Part shown: in pieces, positions 12,096 to 24,294 of the stretch
How the letters are laid out: each line of letters begins with the position of its first letter
Numbering within the stretch: position 1 is the first letter of the stretch
Assembly: GCF_958450345.1 (NCBI RefSeq)
Contig: NC_088780.1
Span: forward strand, 126,246,226 to 126,310,225
Source: Calliphora vicina
Taxonomy: Eukaryota; Arthropoda; Insecta; Diptera; Calliphoridae
DNA length: 64,000 nt
Direction: 5' to 3'
The notes under the pieces: generated by a model
Database searches by the model: none
Seen by the model: only the letters and a program-made list of their open reading frames with translations
Told to the model about the DNA's origin: nothing
Program-made: the position numbers and the translations under genes

Positions 12096-12625
12096 AAAGC
12101 GGTGATTTTGACATGGCAGACAAAGATGGCAAAGGCCGGACAAAAATGTTTGAAGACCATGAATTGGAGGCATTACTTCATGAAGATTGTTCTCAAACTC
12201 AGCAAGAGCTTGAAAAATCATTGTGAGCTACTCAATTAGCTATTTCAAATCTTTTACAAGCAGCTGGATTCATTCAGAAGCAGGGAAATTGGGTTCCATA
12301 CGAATTGAAGCTCAGAATACGATTTTGTATGTCTGAAATGCTGACTTGAGAATCATTACTTGAGATAAAACTGGATCCAGTACGATAGCCAACCAGCCGA
12401 ATGGACACCAAAGCCACATATCCATCGCGCTAAGGTAATGTTCTGTATTTGGCCAGACATGAAACCGCAATATTCCATCTTGACAACGCTCGGCCACATT
12501 ATGGAATACATGTTAAAATGAAGTAATTGGGAAGATTTGCCTCACTCCCGTTATAGTACGGACATTTCCCCGTCCGACCACTCGTTCTTGGCTTCAAAAG
12601 ATGAGCAATTTCTTTGGCTCGGAAT

Positions 12626-14104
12626 TAGGGTTTTTATCCCGGGAATTTTGCCAGTTTTTCACTACCCGATACCGGGAATTAAAAACTGACAAAAATACAT
12701 AGAAAACAAGTTAAAACTCTGTTTTTTTTTTCACCAAAAAACTGTGAATTTTACAGTTCTTTACTTATATCTTGGCCGCTTATTATTTATTTGGGGTTTT
12801 TCGTATGAAAATTGAAAAAGAGAATTCATTATTTATTTATTTTACTTCTTATTGAATCATTCTAATTTCTTTAAATTTCTTCTTCAAATCCATAACAAAA
12901 TAGTTTCAAAAATTTATTAAATGATAAAATTTTTCTTCAATTAAAATCTAGTATAAAAAGCTTAAGAAAATTTTTATACCCTTCACCTTCGTGAGAACGG
13001 TATATATAAGTTTGTCATTCCGTTTGTAATTTCTACATTTTTCATTTCCGACCCTATAAAGTATATATATTCTGGATCCTTATAGATAGCGGAGTCGATT
13101 AAGCCATGTCCGTCTGTCTGTCTGTCTGTCCGTCTGTCTGTTGAAATCAATTTTCTGAAGACCCCAGATATCTTCGGGATCCAAATCTTCAATAATTCCG
13201 TCAGACATGCTTTCGAGAAGTTTGCTATTTAAAATCTGCAAAATCGTTCCATAAATAACGGAGATGTGAGCAAAAAACCGGGACAACCTCGATTTTTTAC
13301 CTATTTTTGGTCTATATCTGGATTACTAAGTCATTAATATAGACAATATGGATATCTAATGATAGATATTTCAAAGTCCATTGCAACGATGTATATAAGG
13401 CTATAGTAAGTTGGACCTACAATGGGTCAAAATCGGGAAAAATATTTTTTATCCCGAATTTTTTTTTCTTCAAACAATTTTTTTTGTCATACATTTTTTT
13501 TCCAAAAAAAAAAATTTGGAAAAAACTTTTTTTTTAAAAAAATTAAAAAAGAATTTAAAAAAAAAAAAATTTTAAAAACAATTAAAAAAAAATTAATTTT
13601 GTTTACCTAAAAATATTTAAAAAAATTTATTTTAAAGTATAATTTGGTGAAGGGTATATAAGATTCGGCACAGCCGAATATAGCTCACTTACTTGTTTCA
13701 ATTAATTTCAATTAATTTTGTAAATGATTTGATTTAACAAAAATTTAATCATTCAAAGTTTGAATAAATTCTGTTATTAATTAACTTTAAAATTAATTCG
13801 GTTTAAACAAAGGCTTTGCAATGAATCTAAAAAATTAAATATTAAGAATGGATTTATGGAATGAAAGGCTGACATTTTTTAATTGCGGATTAAGATTTTA
13901 GTGAACTAAGTTAAAATTTTATTAATTAATTCGAAGCTCTGATATTTAATAATTATAACACTAAGTTTTTATATGAAATTTTGCTATACTATTCCTAATT
14001 TACAGTATCATTATATATTTCGGGAATAGCCGGGTATCCGGGAATGTAGAAAAAAATTTCCCGATTCCCGGGAATCAAAAAAGGTCGGAAAATTAAAAAC
14101 ACTA
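12626..14104. mobile_element. hAT element inside mariner, CTCGGAAT target duplication
   Basis: The ends are TAGGGTTTTTATCCCGGG and, reverse-complemented, TAGTGTTTTTAATTTTCCG. They are flanked by CTCGGAAT on both sides (12618-12625 and 14105-14112), a perfect 8-bp duplication. Subterminal CCCGGGAAT repeats recur at both ends. It is 1479 bp including a family-B repeat (12972-13698); without it about 750 bp remain with no readable transposase. The phrase CGGGAATTTTGCC relates it to the insertion at 29117-29649. Confidence 0.94.
12972..13698 (+). repeat. Family-B repeat, copy 2 (longest)
   Basis: Runs from TATACCCTTCACCTTCGTGAG through a GTCTGTCTGTCTGTCCGTC tract (13111-13140) to GGTGAAGGGTATATAAG, TTCGGCACAGCCGAA and TTACTTGTTT. 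It lies wholly inside the hAT element, which lies inside mariner, and is the innermost of three levels. Long A/T runs (13448-13600) make up the 3' third. Confidence 0.85.
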
Positions 14105-14247
14105 CTCGGAATCCATATATTGCCAGAAAGATGGGAAAAGGTCAATGCTAACAATGGCCAATACTTTGAATAAATTTATTTTGTACAAACGTTTCAAAAT
14201 AAAGCTAAAAAATTTGAAAAAATCTCGCAGTTTTAAGTCATACACCC

Positions 14248-15649
14248 AATATATTGTTACGTTTTTACCTTTAAAAAACGATGGTTTATTTTCTTTAAAT
14301 AAACCTAATTCTTTTGATTTTTAGTAGTTTAAAAATTGTAACAACTTTTTATTTATTTAAATTTACACAACAAAACAGTCGCTTTATTTTAATATACAAA
14401 CTTTAAAAATACATAATAAAATACTAGACTGACAGCAACCGCTGCCACTATTTATTTACAGTGCCATCTTCAATAAGTTTCATGAATTTTCTATCTGACG
14501 GACAAAACTAGAATGTTCTATTTCTACAGCTTTTACCAGCTATGTTAATGTTAGCAGATTTAACAGTTAATGTTTTTGTACTTACAAACAATGTTAACAA
14601 TATTGTTTTTATATATAAATTAAGATATAATATTAATACACTAAAAATTAATTGAAATAGTCTCAACTTGTATGTATAATATGCGTGAAAGCTTTTTCTT
14701 CCGAACGATGACACTATATTGATAAGAAAGCGATATAATGATACGTTTGGCAGACTTTTTTCGATAGAAATGGTTGGCAGGGTGGTGGCATGTATGAATT
14801 ACATTTGTGTGCAAGTAGAAGTGTGAAATTGTATGCGAGACCTTGTATCAGTGTTTGTGTTTGCTATAAAATCCTTTTGGGGATTAATAAAATAATGTGT
14901 GTCAGAGAGACAGAGAGAGAAAGAGAAAAAGTGTAAATCTTTATGATGTTTTCATTAATAAAATTAAATGGGCATGCATTAACATGTTTGCGCAAAAATA
15001 AATTAAAATTGATTGAATATCAATTATAATTTAATTGAATTTATTTTTTGTACGTATAAATTTATATTTTGCTATAGGAACAATAACAAAAATTTATAGA
15101 GATATTATTTACCTTGTATATGTATATAAACACATATATAATTTGACTGGATCTAAAACTGATTCATTCATGTGTGTTTTTTTGAAATTTTTTTTATATT
15201 TATGTTTGAGTGTTGTTTTTCCAGCCTTTATTTATATTTTACAAAATAAATTTTAAAAGGATTATAATCATTAAAGTAGATTTTAATTAAAACATACAGC
15301 AACATTTACAACACCCAATAATGCTTTGTACAGCCAACAAAATAAAATATTAACCAGTCATATTTTTTCCACAACAAAATTAAATTATTCTTAATGAAAA
15401 CAAATTGATGTCGAAGTGTCAGTACACACTCACTTGCTGGTTTATGTATGTATGTACATTTGTGTGTGAGTTTGTGTTAGCACCCCACGGTTCTGGCTAA
15501 TTGTCCCGAACTACTGATTTAAGCTATCATTGGGATCAGCACTGGTTACAGGATAGCATGTCCCAGATTTAAATCAATTGAAACCGCATAAATTAAAAAA
15601 AAGAATTCTTAATTACAATTGATGATCCAATTAACTATACTTCAGATTA
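14248..15649. other. AT-rich DNA with a GA-rich tract, no gene
   Basis: A purine tract of GAGA type occupies 14899-14930. No coding region or element end recognised. Short TGTATGTATGTAC repeats at 15444-15460. Confidence 0.5.
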
Positions 15650-15775
15650 CTTAGAGTCACTAAAGTGGCAATTGTCTTCATGTTAGATTACCTGGGATAT
15701 ATGAAGTAACTAATAGAGCTATACAGTACACTACAAAGAACACATACGTGCCAAATGATACAAATATATATAATT
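15650..15775 (+). repeat. Dispersed repeat H, copy 1
   Basis: Shares AATTGTCTTCAnGnTAGATT, then ACCTGGGATnTATnAA and CACTACAAAGA with 26611-26735, and a weaker match with 26060-26165. Preceded in both regions by related TTCTG-CTAA phrases (15490, 25895). Ends not defined. Confidence 0.55.
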
Positions 15776-16156
15776 TTCATTCATACAAGTAATTTGTTTA
15801 AATGTCAATGCAGAACTACTGGTCACTATGACTTATTCTCATATTATTCGCTATTAATTAAAAGGATTTGGTGGGTTAAATATGAAACAAACATAACTTA
15901 ATAACAGACAAACTCATATTATTTTTAGAAAGAACCCAGTTAACCAAAAAGTAATATATTTGCTATAAAAACTTTGTAAAATAATCAAGCAACAAAAATA
16001 AAAGTAATTAAATTCGGTGCACAAGGTGCTACCAATCATGGCGGCATAAAACCTAAAATCAACTGAATAAGCTAACAGAAGTGGATTCTGGACTAAGTAT
16101 TAACCGAATAAGACATTTAACTTCAATCTGTTATCTCAACATAAAAATATTTAGAA

Positions 16157-17210
16157 CTAGCTGACCCGACAGACGTTGTCCGGTCCAAATTAAAAAAATC
16201 CTTGTGTTCGATTTGTGAATTTGTGAGAAGCGGTTTGAAATGAGTAAAAATAGTTAAAAACAAAAAAAAGTATTGTTGAATGATAATTTTTATTCATTTA
16301 GGTTTGGGTTATGTTTGATTTAAATTTGATTTTAAGATATGTACAATGAATCTTATGGTCATAGAATAAAATATACATAGAAGCCTTACTAAGAGACAAA
16401 GAATGTAAGTCTGTTTTCAAAAAACTAAAAGTTTTTATATAATAAAAATGGATTTTTGTTCAGAAACATGAGTGATAACAGATCAAGCTTTTTTTCTTGA
16501 TTAAACGATTATTGGCCAAGTTATTATCGATTTAAGCTATTGTGAGTTTTTATGTAAGTAATGGAATTTCGGTCAGAAATATAAGTGATCACAGATCGAG
16601 CTCCTTTTCTTGATTAAACGATTATTGGCCAAGTTATTAGCGAATTTAGATATTTTGAGTTTTTATATAAAAAAATCGATTTTTGTTCAGAAATATGAGT
16701 GATCACAGATCGATCTCCTTTTCTTGATTAAACGATTATTGGCCAAGTTATTAGCGAATTAAACGATTATTCGCCAAGTTATTAGCGAATTTAGATATTT
16801 TGAGACCGGGCTCCTTTTCTTTATTAAACGCTTATTGGCCAAGTTATTAACGAATTTAGATATTTTGAGTTTTTATATAAAAAATCGATTTTTGTTCAGA
16901 AATATGAATGATATTGGCCATGTTATTAGCGGATTTAGAATGTAGACAACACTTAAATTCATACTTTTAATTAGATTTTTAAAGTTTAGGAAATCCCCTT
17001 ATATAAAAAATGTGTTTCCATCCTCTAAATTTTATTTGTTATGTAATTTTATTTCAATGGATCTCGTTTTCGAATTTTAATTAACAGCTAGAAAATAACA
17101 CTTTTTGTCAGAGCTTGAAATGCGACCTAATTTTTCTTACGAATTTTATTACGAACATTTAAAAAAACAAATTAGCCAAATAGTTGCAGCCGTTTTCCGA
17201 TTTTAGATAA
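16157..17210 (-). mobile_element. Helitron-like element, 3' end intact, 5' end eroded
   Basis: On the minus strand the 3' end is GTCTGTCGGGTCAGCTAG followed by T (CTAG at 16157-16160), a CTRR terminus with the T expected after a Helitron. The phrase TTAGCCAAATAGTTGCAGCC at about 17172 corresponds to the near-5' phrase of the Helitron at 10601-10927, but no TC-ATATATA start follows. The interior carries a tandem repeat (16440-16960). No Rep/helicase. Confidence 0.6.
16440..16960. repeat. Tandem repeat inside Helitron, unit about 113 bp
   Basis: The phrase ATTGGCCAAGTTATTAGCG recurs at about 16511, 16625, 16738, 16836 and 16913, accompanied by TCGATTTTTGTTCAGAAATA and TGATCACAGATCGA. The first spacings are about 113 bp; later units are shortened by deletion. 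Confidence 0.85.
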
Positions 17211-18066
17211 ATCGAAAAAAAGTGGGCCTGAAATGTGGGCGTGGTCATCCGAATTAGTTGCCAATCGAATGAGGAAGTGATTTTGGAAATTAACAAAGTT
17301 TAGAATTCGCTGAAATTGACAGTGGAAACCTCGAAACTTTGAATCGGAACTTCTTTTATTGCCATCTCTTAACTAGCATCTGAACATAGGTTATTCTACC
17401 TCATTACGTTAGCATTCTGGTGTCTGAAAGAACTGGCTAGAGCCAGAAGCAGATCATTACATATCATTGATTAGCACTGGTGAGGATATGAATGATCTTC
17501 TTTGATTCGTCTTGCTTCGATGAATTGTCTGCCATATATTGAACTAGAACTGAGTACTCCTTTAACATCATCCAATGAAGCAATTTATACTAAGTACTTT
17601 TTGTCTGTTTTCTATATATGTAGGTACATATATTATTCATTAGCTGTTATACATTTATTTCTAATACAATAATTAATTCTCCTTTTTTTCAGGTAATACT
17701 GCCAGAACTAATTACAAATCAAAATTGTGGGGTAAGTTTCTGAGCTCGACTTTTAATTTTGAAGTTTAATTTCAAAAAGTTGTACAATATGTTTTTTCCA
17801 AGTTGATTCGTATGACTTATTTAGTACGAAAAAGAGTGGGTCAATAGCAAAAACAATTGGATGAGAGGCGGTTGTAGACATGATTTATTATGTAATTATC
17901 TCGATTTTGGAATTATAAATCACGTTCACTGAGAACGACGCGACGTTCTTCAAAAATCACGGGATCGCTCATCTCTAATAACAAGTAATAGAATTCTTAA
18001 AGCAGGGGCATCGAGTGATTTGTTTATGGCCCTATAACACCGTCCGACAAATAAAGAAAAAATTCG
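17211..18066. other. Unannotated DNA surrounding a candidate exon
   Basis: No transposon ends recognised around the candidate microexon at 17693-17731, so this stretch may be unique host sequence. A GTGGGCCTGAAATGTGGGCG phrase lies at about 17222. Confidence 0.4.
17693..17731 (+). other. Candidate 39-nt host microexon
   Basis: Upstream are a branch-like TTCTAATAC (about 17669) and an acceptor with a strong pyrimidine run (CTCCTTTTTTTCAG, AG at 17691-17692). Downstream is a near-consensus donor GGG|GTAAGTTT at 17732. The 39 nt preserve frame: phase 0 reads VILPELITNQNCG, and a second phase, NTARTNYKSKLW, is also open. I do not recognise the protein. Splice-like signals arise by chance in AT-rich DNA, so this is a hypothesis. 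If real, the host gene runs on the plus strand with long flanking introns. Confidence 0.4.
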
Positions 18067-19370
18067 TTAGACACGAACCGGATGATATACGTCTGAAACT
18101 ATAAATTTAATGGAGAAAAACTGTGTTTTCAGTTTTTCATTTCGTGATCCTGTGTCAATTTTTAAGGACTTCAAAGTTTCAAAGAAGTACATTTTTCAAA
18201 AAATATTTAAAAATACTCCTGCTATTCCAACAATGACAAATTGTATGTCAAATGAACAAGAAGAGTAGTAAAATATTTTGTATTATCTTTATTTTATCCT
18301 GTAGGGATCAAAAGATGTCAAAAATGTCCTTTAAAATGTTTATCCTTTAATATCCTTTAAGATTGCCAATAAATTCCTTTTAAAAAAATTGCGCATTAAA
18401 GTGAATTTGGTTAGAATCAGCCCATTATTTATCATAGCCCCCATACAATTGGCCTATTTGAAAATAGCTAAGCTCTCATAAATATCTTAATTATAAACAT
18501 ATTCAATTCAGCACAATTAATTTTTATGTAAGCCGAACTCTCACGACCAAATTTCGTGACGATCGGTCAACAATATTCCATAGCTCTCATATAAGCAACA
18601 TTCTCGAAATTGTCATTAATATACATAAATATCTGAAATATGTCAGTATCCAAACAAAATTCAACACAAATATGTTTCATATATTCGCAATTCATCCCAC
18701 CAAAATTTGTGACGAGAGGTCTTTAATTAGTCATAGCTCCCATATAAGGCCCACTACCGAAAATGTGTGTATTCAAATAAGATTCAACACAAATAAGTTT
18801 CATATCAAAATAAAACTCTTTATAATCATATAATCGGTGTAGGGTACCACTATGCCATTTTACTTGTTTATTAAAAAGTGTTCTTCGTTGCTTGTCACAA
18901 CGGATTTTGTTAAATTTTTTTCGAATGAAATATTAAAATAAACAAAAAAAAAATCAAATAATTCAAATTTAAAATATTTTTTAACATATACTTAGAAGGA
19001 TGAAATTTTTGCATGTGGTATTCAATATTTGGATCTTTAACTCACTATTTTTTAAAAAAAACATTATTGGAAATCTAAAAGGATATTCAAGGATAAAAAT
19101 TTGAAAGGACATTTTTGACATCTTTTGATCCTTACAGGATAAAATAAAAATAATACAAAATATTTTGCAACTCTTCCTGATCATTTGACACCAAATTTGA
19201 CATAGTAGGATGATCAGAAGTATTTTAAAACAGTTTTTTTAAAAATGTACTCCTCTGAAAATTTTAAGTCCTTTTAAAAGGAAACAGGATCACGAACCGA
19301 AATAGTGAAAACGCTGTTTTTCTCCATTTAATTTATTGTTTCAGACGTATATCATCCGGTTCGTGTCTAA
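18067..19370. mobile_element. Foldback element, arms of about 300 bp
   Basis: The left arm (18067 to about 18375) begins TTAGACACGAACCGGATGAT; the right arm (about 19065-19370) ends with its reverse complement, ATCATCCGGTTCGTGTCTAA. The inversion continues through TTTTATCCTGTAGGGATCAA / TTTGATCCTTACAGGATAAA, with substitutions and gaps. The centre holds a fragment related to family A (18410-18870). No protein. Target duplication not resolved. Confidence 0.75.
18410..18870 (+). repeat. Diverged family-A relative (A'), 3' part
   Basis: Contains ACGATCGGTCAACAATATTC, CATAGCTCCCATATAAGGCC and ends GGTGTAGGGTACC-ACTTGTTT, parallel to family A but strongly diverged and without the GGTCGGGC hairpin. 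Similar stretches lie at 42310-42755 and 48739-49965. Confidence 0.6.
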
Positions 19371-19427
19371 TATTGAGTGTCGTATGGTGTAATTCGTTAT
19401 AGATTTTCCAAATAACGAAACCACCCA

Positions 19428-19820
19428 CACGCAGAGAAAAAATATAATTGGACATGGTTACTGGAACCATTTAAATAGTGTTACAAGATTTTTAACAATA
19501 TTATAGTCACAGTAACCATTTACATGATTGTGGTAACCATAATATGGTTAATTTACGATTCACATGATTGTATCAACCATATATATGGTTACAGTAAACA
19601 AATATATGTTTGTGGCAACCATATTTATGATGAATAATTTTATCATAATATGTTGTTCTCAGATTATGGTAAGCCTAAAGCCGAGAGCACCATAATATGA
19701 TAAGTCCTTCATCATATGAATGGTTGTCACAAACATATACTTGTTTACTGTAACCATATATATGTAACAATATTGAAATGGTTACAGTAACCATGCCCAA
19801 CTATATTTTTTCTCTGCGTG
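19428..19820. mobile_element. Palindromic MITE, family D, copy 1
   Basis: The ends CACGCAGAGAAAAAATATA and TATATTTTTTCTCTGCGTG are exact complements. The 393 bp are close to a perfect palindrome overall, with repeated TGGTTACAGTAACCA and CATAATATGGTTA-type motifs. No coding. Related pieces lie at 33765-34109, 43490-43611, 50035-50275 and about 225-258. Confidence 0.85.
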
Positions 19821-22800
19821 CACAACCAATCGTTTCGTACCAAAGTAACTAACCCGTTTTTACTGGCAACGACTTTTGCAAGTCCTTTCGACTCAAAGTA
19901 ATGCTTTTTTTTTAAGTCTCTATTTGAAAACATGTATGAGAGTTTGAATACTAATGTTGGGTATAGCATTTTAGTTCATAAATGTTCTTGCTGGATTATA
20001 TTTCTTTGCACTATTAAGTTCCGCTAGTGTCTTCATGCTAAATTATTTTAATATCAGATAGAATTTTTAAACGTCTGAAGTATCAGTAATTTTGTCAATA
20101 CATTGGATGTGGTGATTGTGTTTCTTAAATTGAAACTCTGTTGCAATTGTTTGTATGGCGCAATGAAAATTAAACATGATGTCGTTTTATTTTTTAAGCC
20201 ATACCTACAAACATATGTAGTATAATAAAATGTTAAAACTTTGTTGTTTAATGCATTGTGTGCGCGTATTAAGTGTAAAATAAAAAGAAAAACAATCTGT
20301 GTATAAAATAAAATTCTCAAATTCAAAACTTATGTTACCACGATGTTTTTTGTGGCATTGGTAACAAACATCACTGACTATACTAACAGATACAATTAAA
20401 ATTTAAAGCAAGTTGTGGTATCTCAAAATTGAAAAGAAATGTATATTATTCTCCCGGTTGTGACAAGCATGGTTATAGTTTGGTTCAGTTGCGCTTACAA
20501 AAGTTTCATTAAGTCAACTAAAGCTCTTTTTTTAAGAGGTTTCTATTTAAATAATTTTTATAAAATATTCAACTAAAGCGGTTGAACTTTTTTTTTAAAA
20601 CCTGTTTTACTGATTTTGTATATCTTCTTGTTTAGCATTAAACCGCATTCAAGCCCTTGATGTTATGCCGCCTATTTAGTATTCAGTGTTTTATTTTTTT
20701 AGTATTTCAACACTACAAAATTTTAATATAACTTTATATTTCGTTTTTTTATTCATTGTTTTTTGCATTTTTATTTCAACTTCATTTGGTTGGTATAAAT
20801 ACAATTTCCATTCTGTTTAAAAGGGTTGCATTTACATACAATTTGTAATGCATACAAATGAGAATAAAACAAATTTTACACACAAAAATTTATTTTATTT
20901 TCATTTTATTTTTTTATATTGATATAAAATTTGTTTTTATTTTTGGGCAAATTAAATTTTTTTTTTTTTCGCGTTCAGTTATTGACTTAGTGAAGCATGA
21001 AAATATATAAATTTAATACGAATTCCGAGGGCACTATCGAGTTATAAAAATTATTGTGACAATCAAATACTTTAAATTAAGGAGCAAAATTTGTCAAGGA
21101 CCTTAATAAACAACTTTCTAGAACATATGAACTTCCTAGGAATATAAGTTAGCAAAAGAAAACTAAAACTTAATTGTTTTGGGACATAAATTATTATAAA
21201 CTAAAGCATACTTTTAGGCAGCTTAAAAAAAATTATTTCGAATTTTTTAAAGTTTTTTTCGATTTTGATCTTGAAGATGATTTTTTTTTGATTTTATATG
21301 TTCACAATTTTTGTTCTTTATGACAAGGGCTAAAACTTTGCCTCAAAGAGTAAATCAAAATTCCGAACTGTTTGCAAGATATGAGCCTGAGGAAACGATC
21401 ACTTTTTTGCAAAAATTACACCGATGCCAAATCTTTGGGGGCCCATAAAAATAATTGCATGACTTTGGGCAAAGACACGTATATTTTTTTTTGGTCTTTT
21501 ATCACGTAATGGTGTCCGTATATGTTTATTTTTCTATGACCTAAAAAATTACACACAGTGTTATCATACTCTGAGAAGAACATATTTTGATAAAAAAAAA
21601 TATTAAAAATTTTTAAATGGTTCATGAACGAAGCAGAAGGTCCAAATGCTTAACCTCGTTGTAGTAAATCAACACTAAAGTCTTTGGCGGGAAATAAACC
21701 TGCAACGCCCTAGAACGATGGACTAGTACACTGCGCAAAAGGCTTGTTCGATTAACAGCTGCTTATAGGGTATTTAACTTAATTTTTTTTGCCCAAACAA
21801 CATTTGAATACTAAATGAAAATCCTCCAATAACTGCTCATTCCGATTAACAAAAACAAAAAAGGAAAACACAAATAGTTTATTTCTGCTGCATTTAAAAT
21901 TGGAAATTGACATGAATGTAGCCGCAAAAAAAACACAGCCAAAAACACACACATCTCCAGCAAAAATGTTGCAATTTTAACACAGTGACACACATACTCA
22001 CCAGAAACGATTTTTCGTTCGGCTCACACACGCACGCCAATAGGAGTTACAAAACATGCGAGAAAATGAAGCGAAAAAAAGGAAGCAGCAACATCAACAG
22101 AAAATTACAATTGTTGTAACCAACTGATACCACGGAAGTTTGCGGATTTAACTGTGGCAACATCATGGCGTTGAGAAACACAAAAACGAAATGCAAGAAA
22201 AAACACGAAAATTATTGTAAAACTTTATTTAACAATTTTTAAAATAAGTTGTAATCAATTGATAAAAATGTCATTCTTTGTAATGGATGGCAGTTTTTTT
22301 TTTGTGTTCGGTTGGCAAGTATTACTTCTGTTTTTAATTCGTTTGATGTAGATGAGATTTTAAGAGTTCTGGTTTTATTAGTTGAGGAAATATTGTTTGT
22401 TCGAGTCAAATACAAGATACTCGGATCTACTGGTCCATTGTAATACCGCAGATCGCTGCTAAATTATAATCCAACCTATATAATTTAGCAGTGCTCCTTT
22501 AAATACTCATAATAGGCTCCTGTTTAATGTCCGATAGCCGATCCTATAAAATTTATTTCTTCATTCAACAGTCTGTGGCATAAGAAGTGCTTTGAATTCT
22601 TCAAATTCTTATCATATGCGCAATTCTGATTCAAATTATTGTTTCCTGTTATTACAAACAAATATTTGCACAGATGTTTGCATCCTAGCAGTCCTATTCA
22701 AATGCTGACAAAGTTGACAGATTATCCTGCAGCCATCTCATATTCACCAAATCCTTAGTCCTGCGATATGTTTTCTAGAGCCTAGAAAATTACCCCCGCA

Positions 22801-23035
22801 TTTCAAAGCCGCTAAAGTATTATCCATTCTGGCGAGATATTTACCCGTATGTCCTTGTAACACTCATAAACTGCCAGATGCTTGCTAAGAGATGAACGGC
22901 ATAATTTTAAGGACGCAGGGTGGTTTTTCGACTGTCGAAATAGTTCAGTTCAATGTAGTTGCGGATACCACATTCGCTCTCAGCCAGGTCACAACACTAT
23001 TAGTCGACATAATCATTGTGTGACTAACTAGGAGA
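19821..23035. other. AT-rich DNA, no recognisable gene or element end
   Basis: The frames here (for example 20054-20326 and 21416-21625) are AT-driven and match no family I know. The part at 22440-23030 has higher complexity and GC and could be a decayed element, possibly the 3' side of the non-LTR remnant that follows, but no motif proves it. Confidence 0.45.
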
Positions 23036-23262
23036 ATTCTTGATACAAAAATGTGTTTTCAATTACAAAAATTATCTATTCAATTATTTTTGTATTTAAA
23101 ATTCAACCAATAACGAAAATTGTGTATTCAATTGTCAAAATTATCAAATTCAAAACCCAAAATTCAATAGAAAATATCAGAATACTTGATTGAATTATGA
23201 AATAACTGAAACCAGTTCAAATATTTGAATTGAAACGGTTTAAGAAATAGTTTTTTCTGTGC
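23036..23262. mobile_element. MITE family F, copy 2 (left end missing)
   Basis: Matches 54370-54617 almost base for base through TGTGTTTTCAATTAC, CAACCAATAACGAAAATTG and AAACTCAAAACnnAAAATTC-type phrases, and ends AATAGTTTTTTCTGTG. The left 70 bp present in the other copy are absent. Confidence 0.75.
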
Positions 23263-23614
23263 GAAGAAAGCAGCAATGGTTTTAAGCAGTTACCGTCAGT
23301 GTTTTCAAAATATAATATTAAAAGAAAAAGTCGACAGTCCTTCGACGTACTGTGAGAACAGTTCCTCGATTTTGGTATGCAAACAACTCTCAAGTATCCC
23401 CACCTAAGGACAAACTATAATTTAAGATAATTAATTAACTTGGATAGTTGGTTGGTTAAAGTGGTAGTTCCCTACTCACGAACAGTCAAGTCGAAAGGAC
23501 CCCATTTTTGACAAGACCACACCACTCGTCCGATGTAGTGTCATTTACGGTGAGATAGGGTATTAAGACCCAGATTACCAGATTATTAGACCCAGATAAC
23601 TAGTTGTAGTATGT
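23263..23614. other. Unclassified, probably retroelement-derived
   Basis: Relatively complex DNA adjoining the non-LTR remnant, with no readable motif. Confidence 0.3.
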
Positions 23615-24240
23615 AGTTGTCCAGGAATCTGTGCCTTTTGACACTCAGGGCTGGCCATTCGCAAAGCAGGTGGAGTATCGTCTTTTTCCCTATCATTACA
23701 ACTTCGACAATGGTCGTTAAAAGGGAGTCCAAGGCAATTTGCATGCTTGCCTAGCGTCTGAGTGGCCCGTAAATACTGCCAGCAACCTTCATATACATAT
23801 CCCTTTTATTATGGATTATCAGTTGGATAGTAAATTTTTTAGCTTGGCCATCCTACATGTATCTAAGTTGCGCCATCTATTCTCAGGCTTTGTATGAAAT
23901 TGTTTGAAGATAATATTTTTAATAATCCCCAGTGGAATTGCTACTGAATCCGCATTGCAGATATCCAAAGTAGATACCATTCTGGATAATACGTCTGGCT
24001 GTTCATTTCCATAGTTATCTCTATGCGCATGAACCCAAACTAAAGAAGTTGTATAGTTCTATATATTCAATGAGAGAAGTGACGCCTGGCTGTCGACAAA
24101 AATTCCAATACATGTCGCTACAATGATTGCTAAAATTTCAGACTGAAAAACATCACATTCATCACAGAATACACCAGAACCAACACCACAGCTCATAAAG
24201 AACCGTATATATCCTGGTGTCGTATTCGTATACCACTCTG
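23615..24240 (-). pseudogene. Non-LTR retrotransposon RNase H and C-terminal region, dead
   Basis: On the minus strand, from about 24190 downwards: GSGVFCDECDVFQSEILAII, then a frame change and a VDSQASLLSLN segment, then SLVWVHAHRDNYGNEQPD at about 24045-23992. This matches the RNase H order of jockey/LOA/R1-type elements (V-Q-E-A, VDSQAA, WVPGH-GNE-AD). The C-terminal Cys/His block follows at about 23720-23640: CRSCNDREKDDTP, a frameshift, HLLCEWPAL, where a conserved Cys is Trp. Several stops and frameshifts; the reverse transcriptase is not seen. Clade uncertain. Confidence 0.75.
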
Positions 24241-24294
24241 CTGGAGGGAATTAATACTTTGAAAGCCATATGCAGATTCTGATAACTGCATATG

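Larger units (their letters stand above)
12097..14173 (+). pseudogene. mariner transposase pseudogene, interrupted
   Basis: Read from 12097: SGDFDMADKDGKGRTKMFED, then LLHEDCSQTQQELEKSL, a stop codon, and ATQLAISNLLQAAGF followed by IQKQGNWVPYELK. The HLDNARPHYG catalytic block follows at about 12480-12512 after a stretch with stops and deletions. The frame is cut at 12625 by the hAT element and resumes at 14109 with GIHILPERWEKVNANNGQYF and a stop at 14171-14173. The motifs match mariner 1 in this window (9343-10262), so the two are probably the same family. The N-terminal 30 or so residues and much of the middle are missing. Confidence 0.9.
12095..14247 (+). mobile_element. mariner element, copy 2, split by a hAT insertion
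   Basis: The right end is ACTTAAAACTGCGAGATTTT on the other strand, finishing GGGTGTATG near 14247. The left end is eroded. The transposase pieces at 12097-12625 and 14105-14173 become contiguous once the 1479-bp hAT element and one copy of its 8-bp duplication are removed, so the order of events is clear. Confidence 0.85.
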
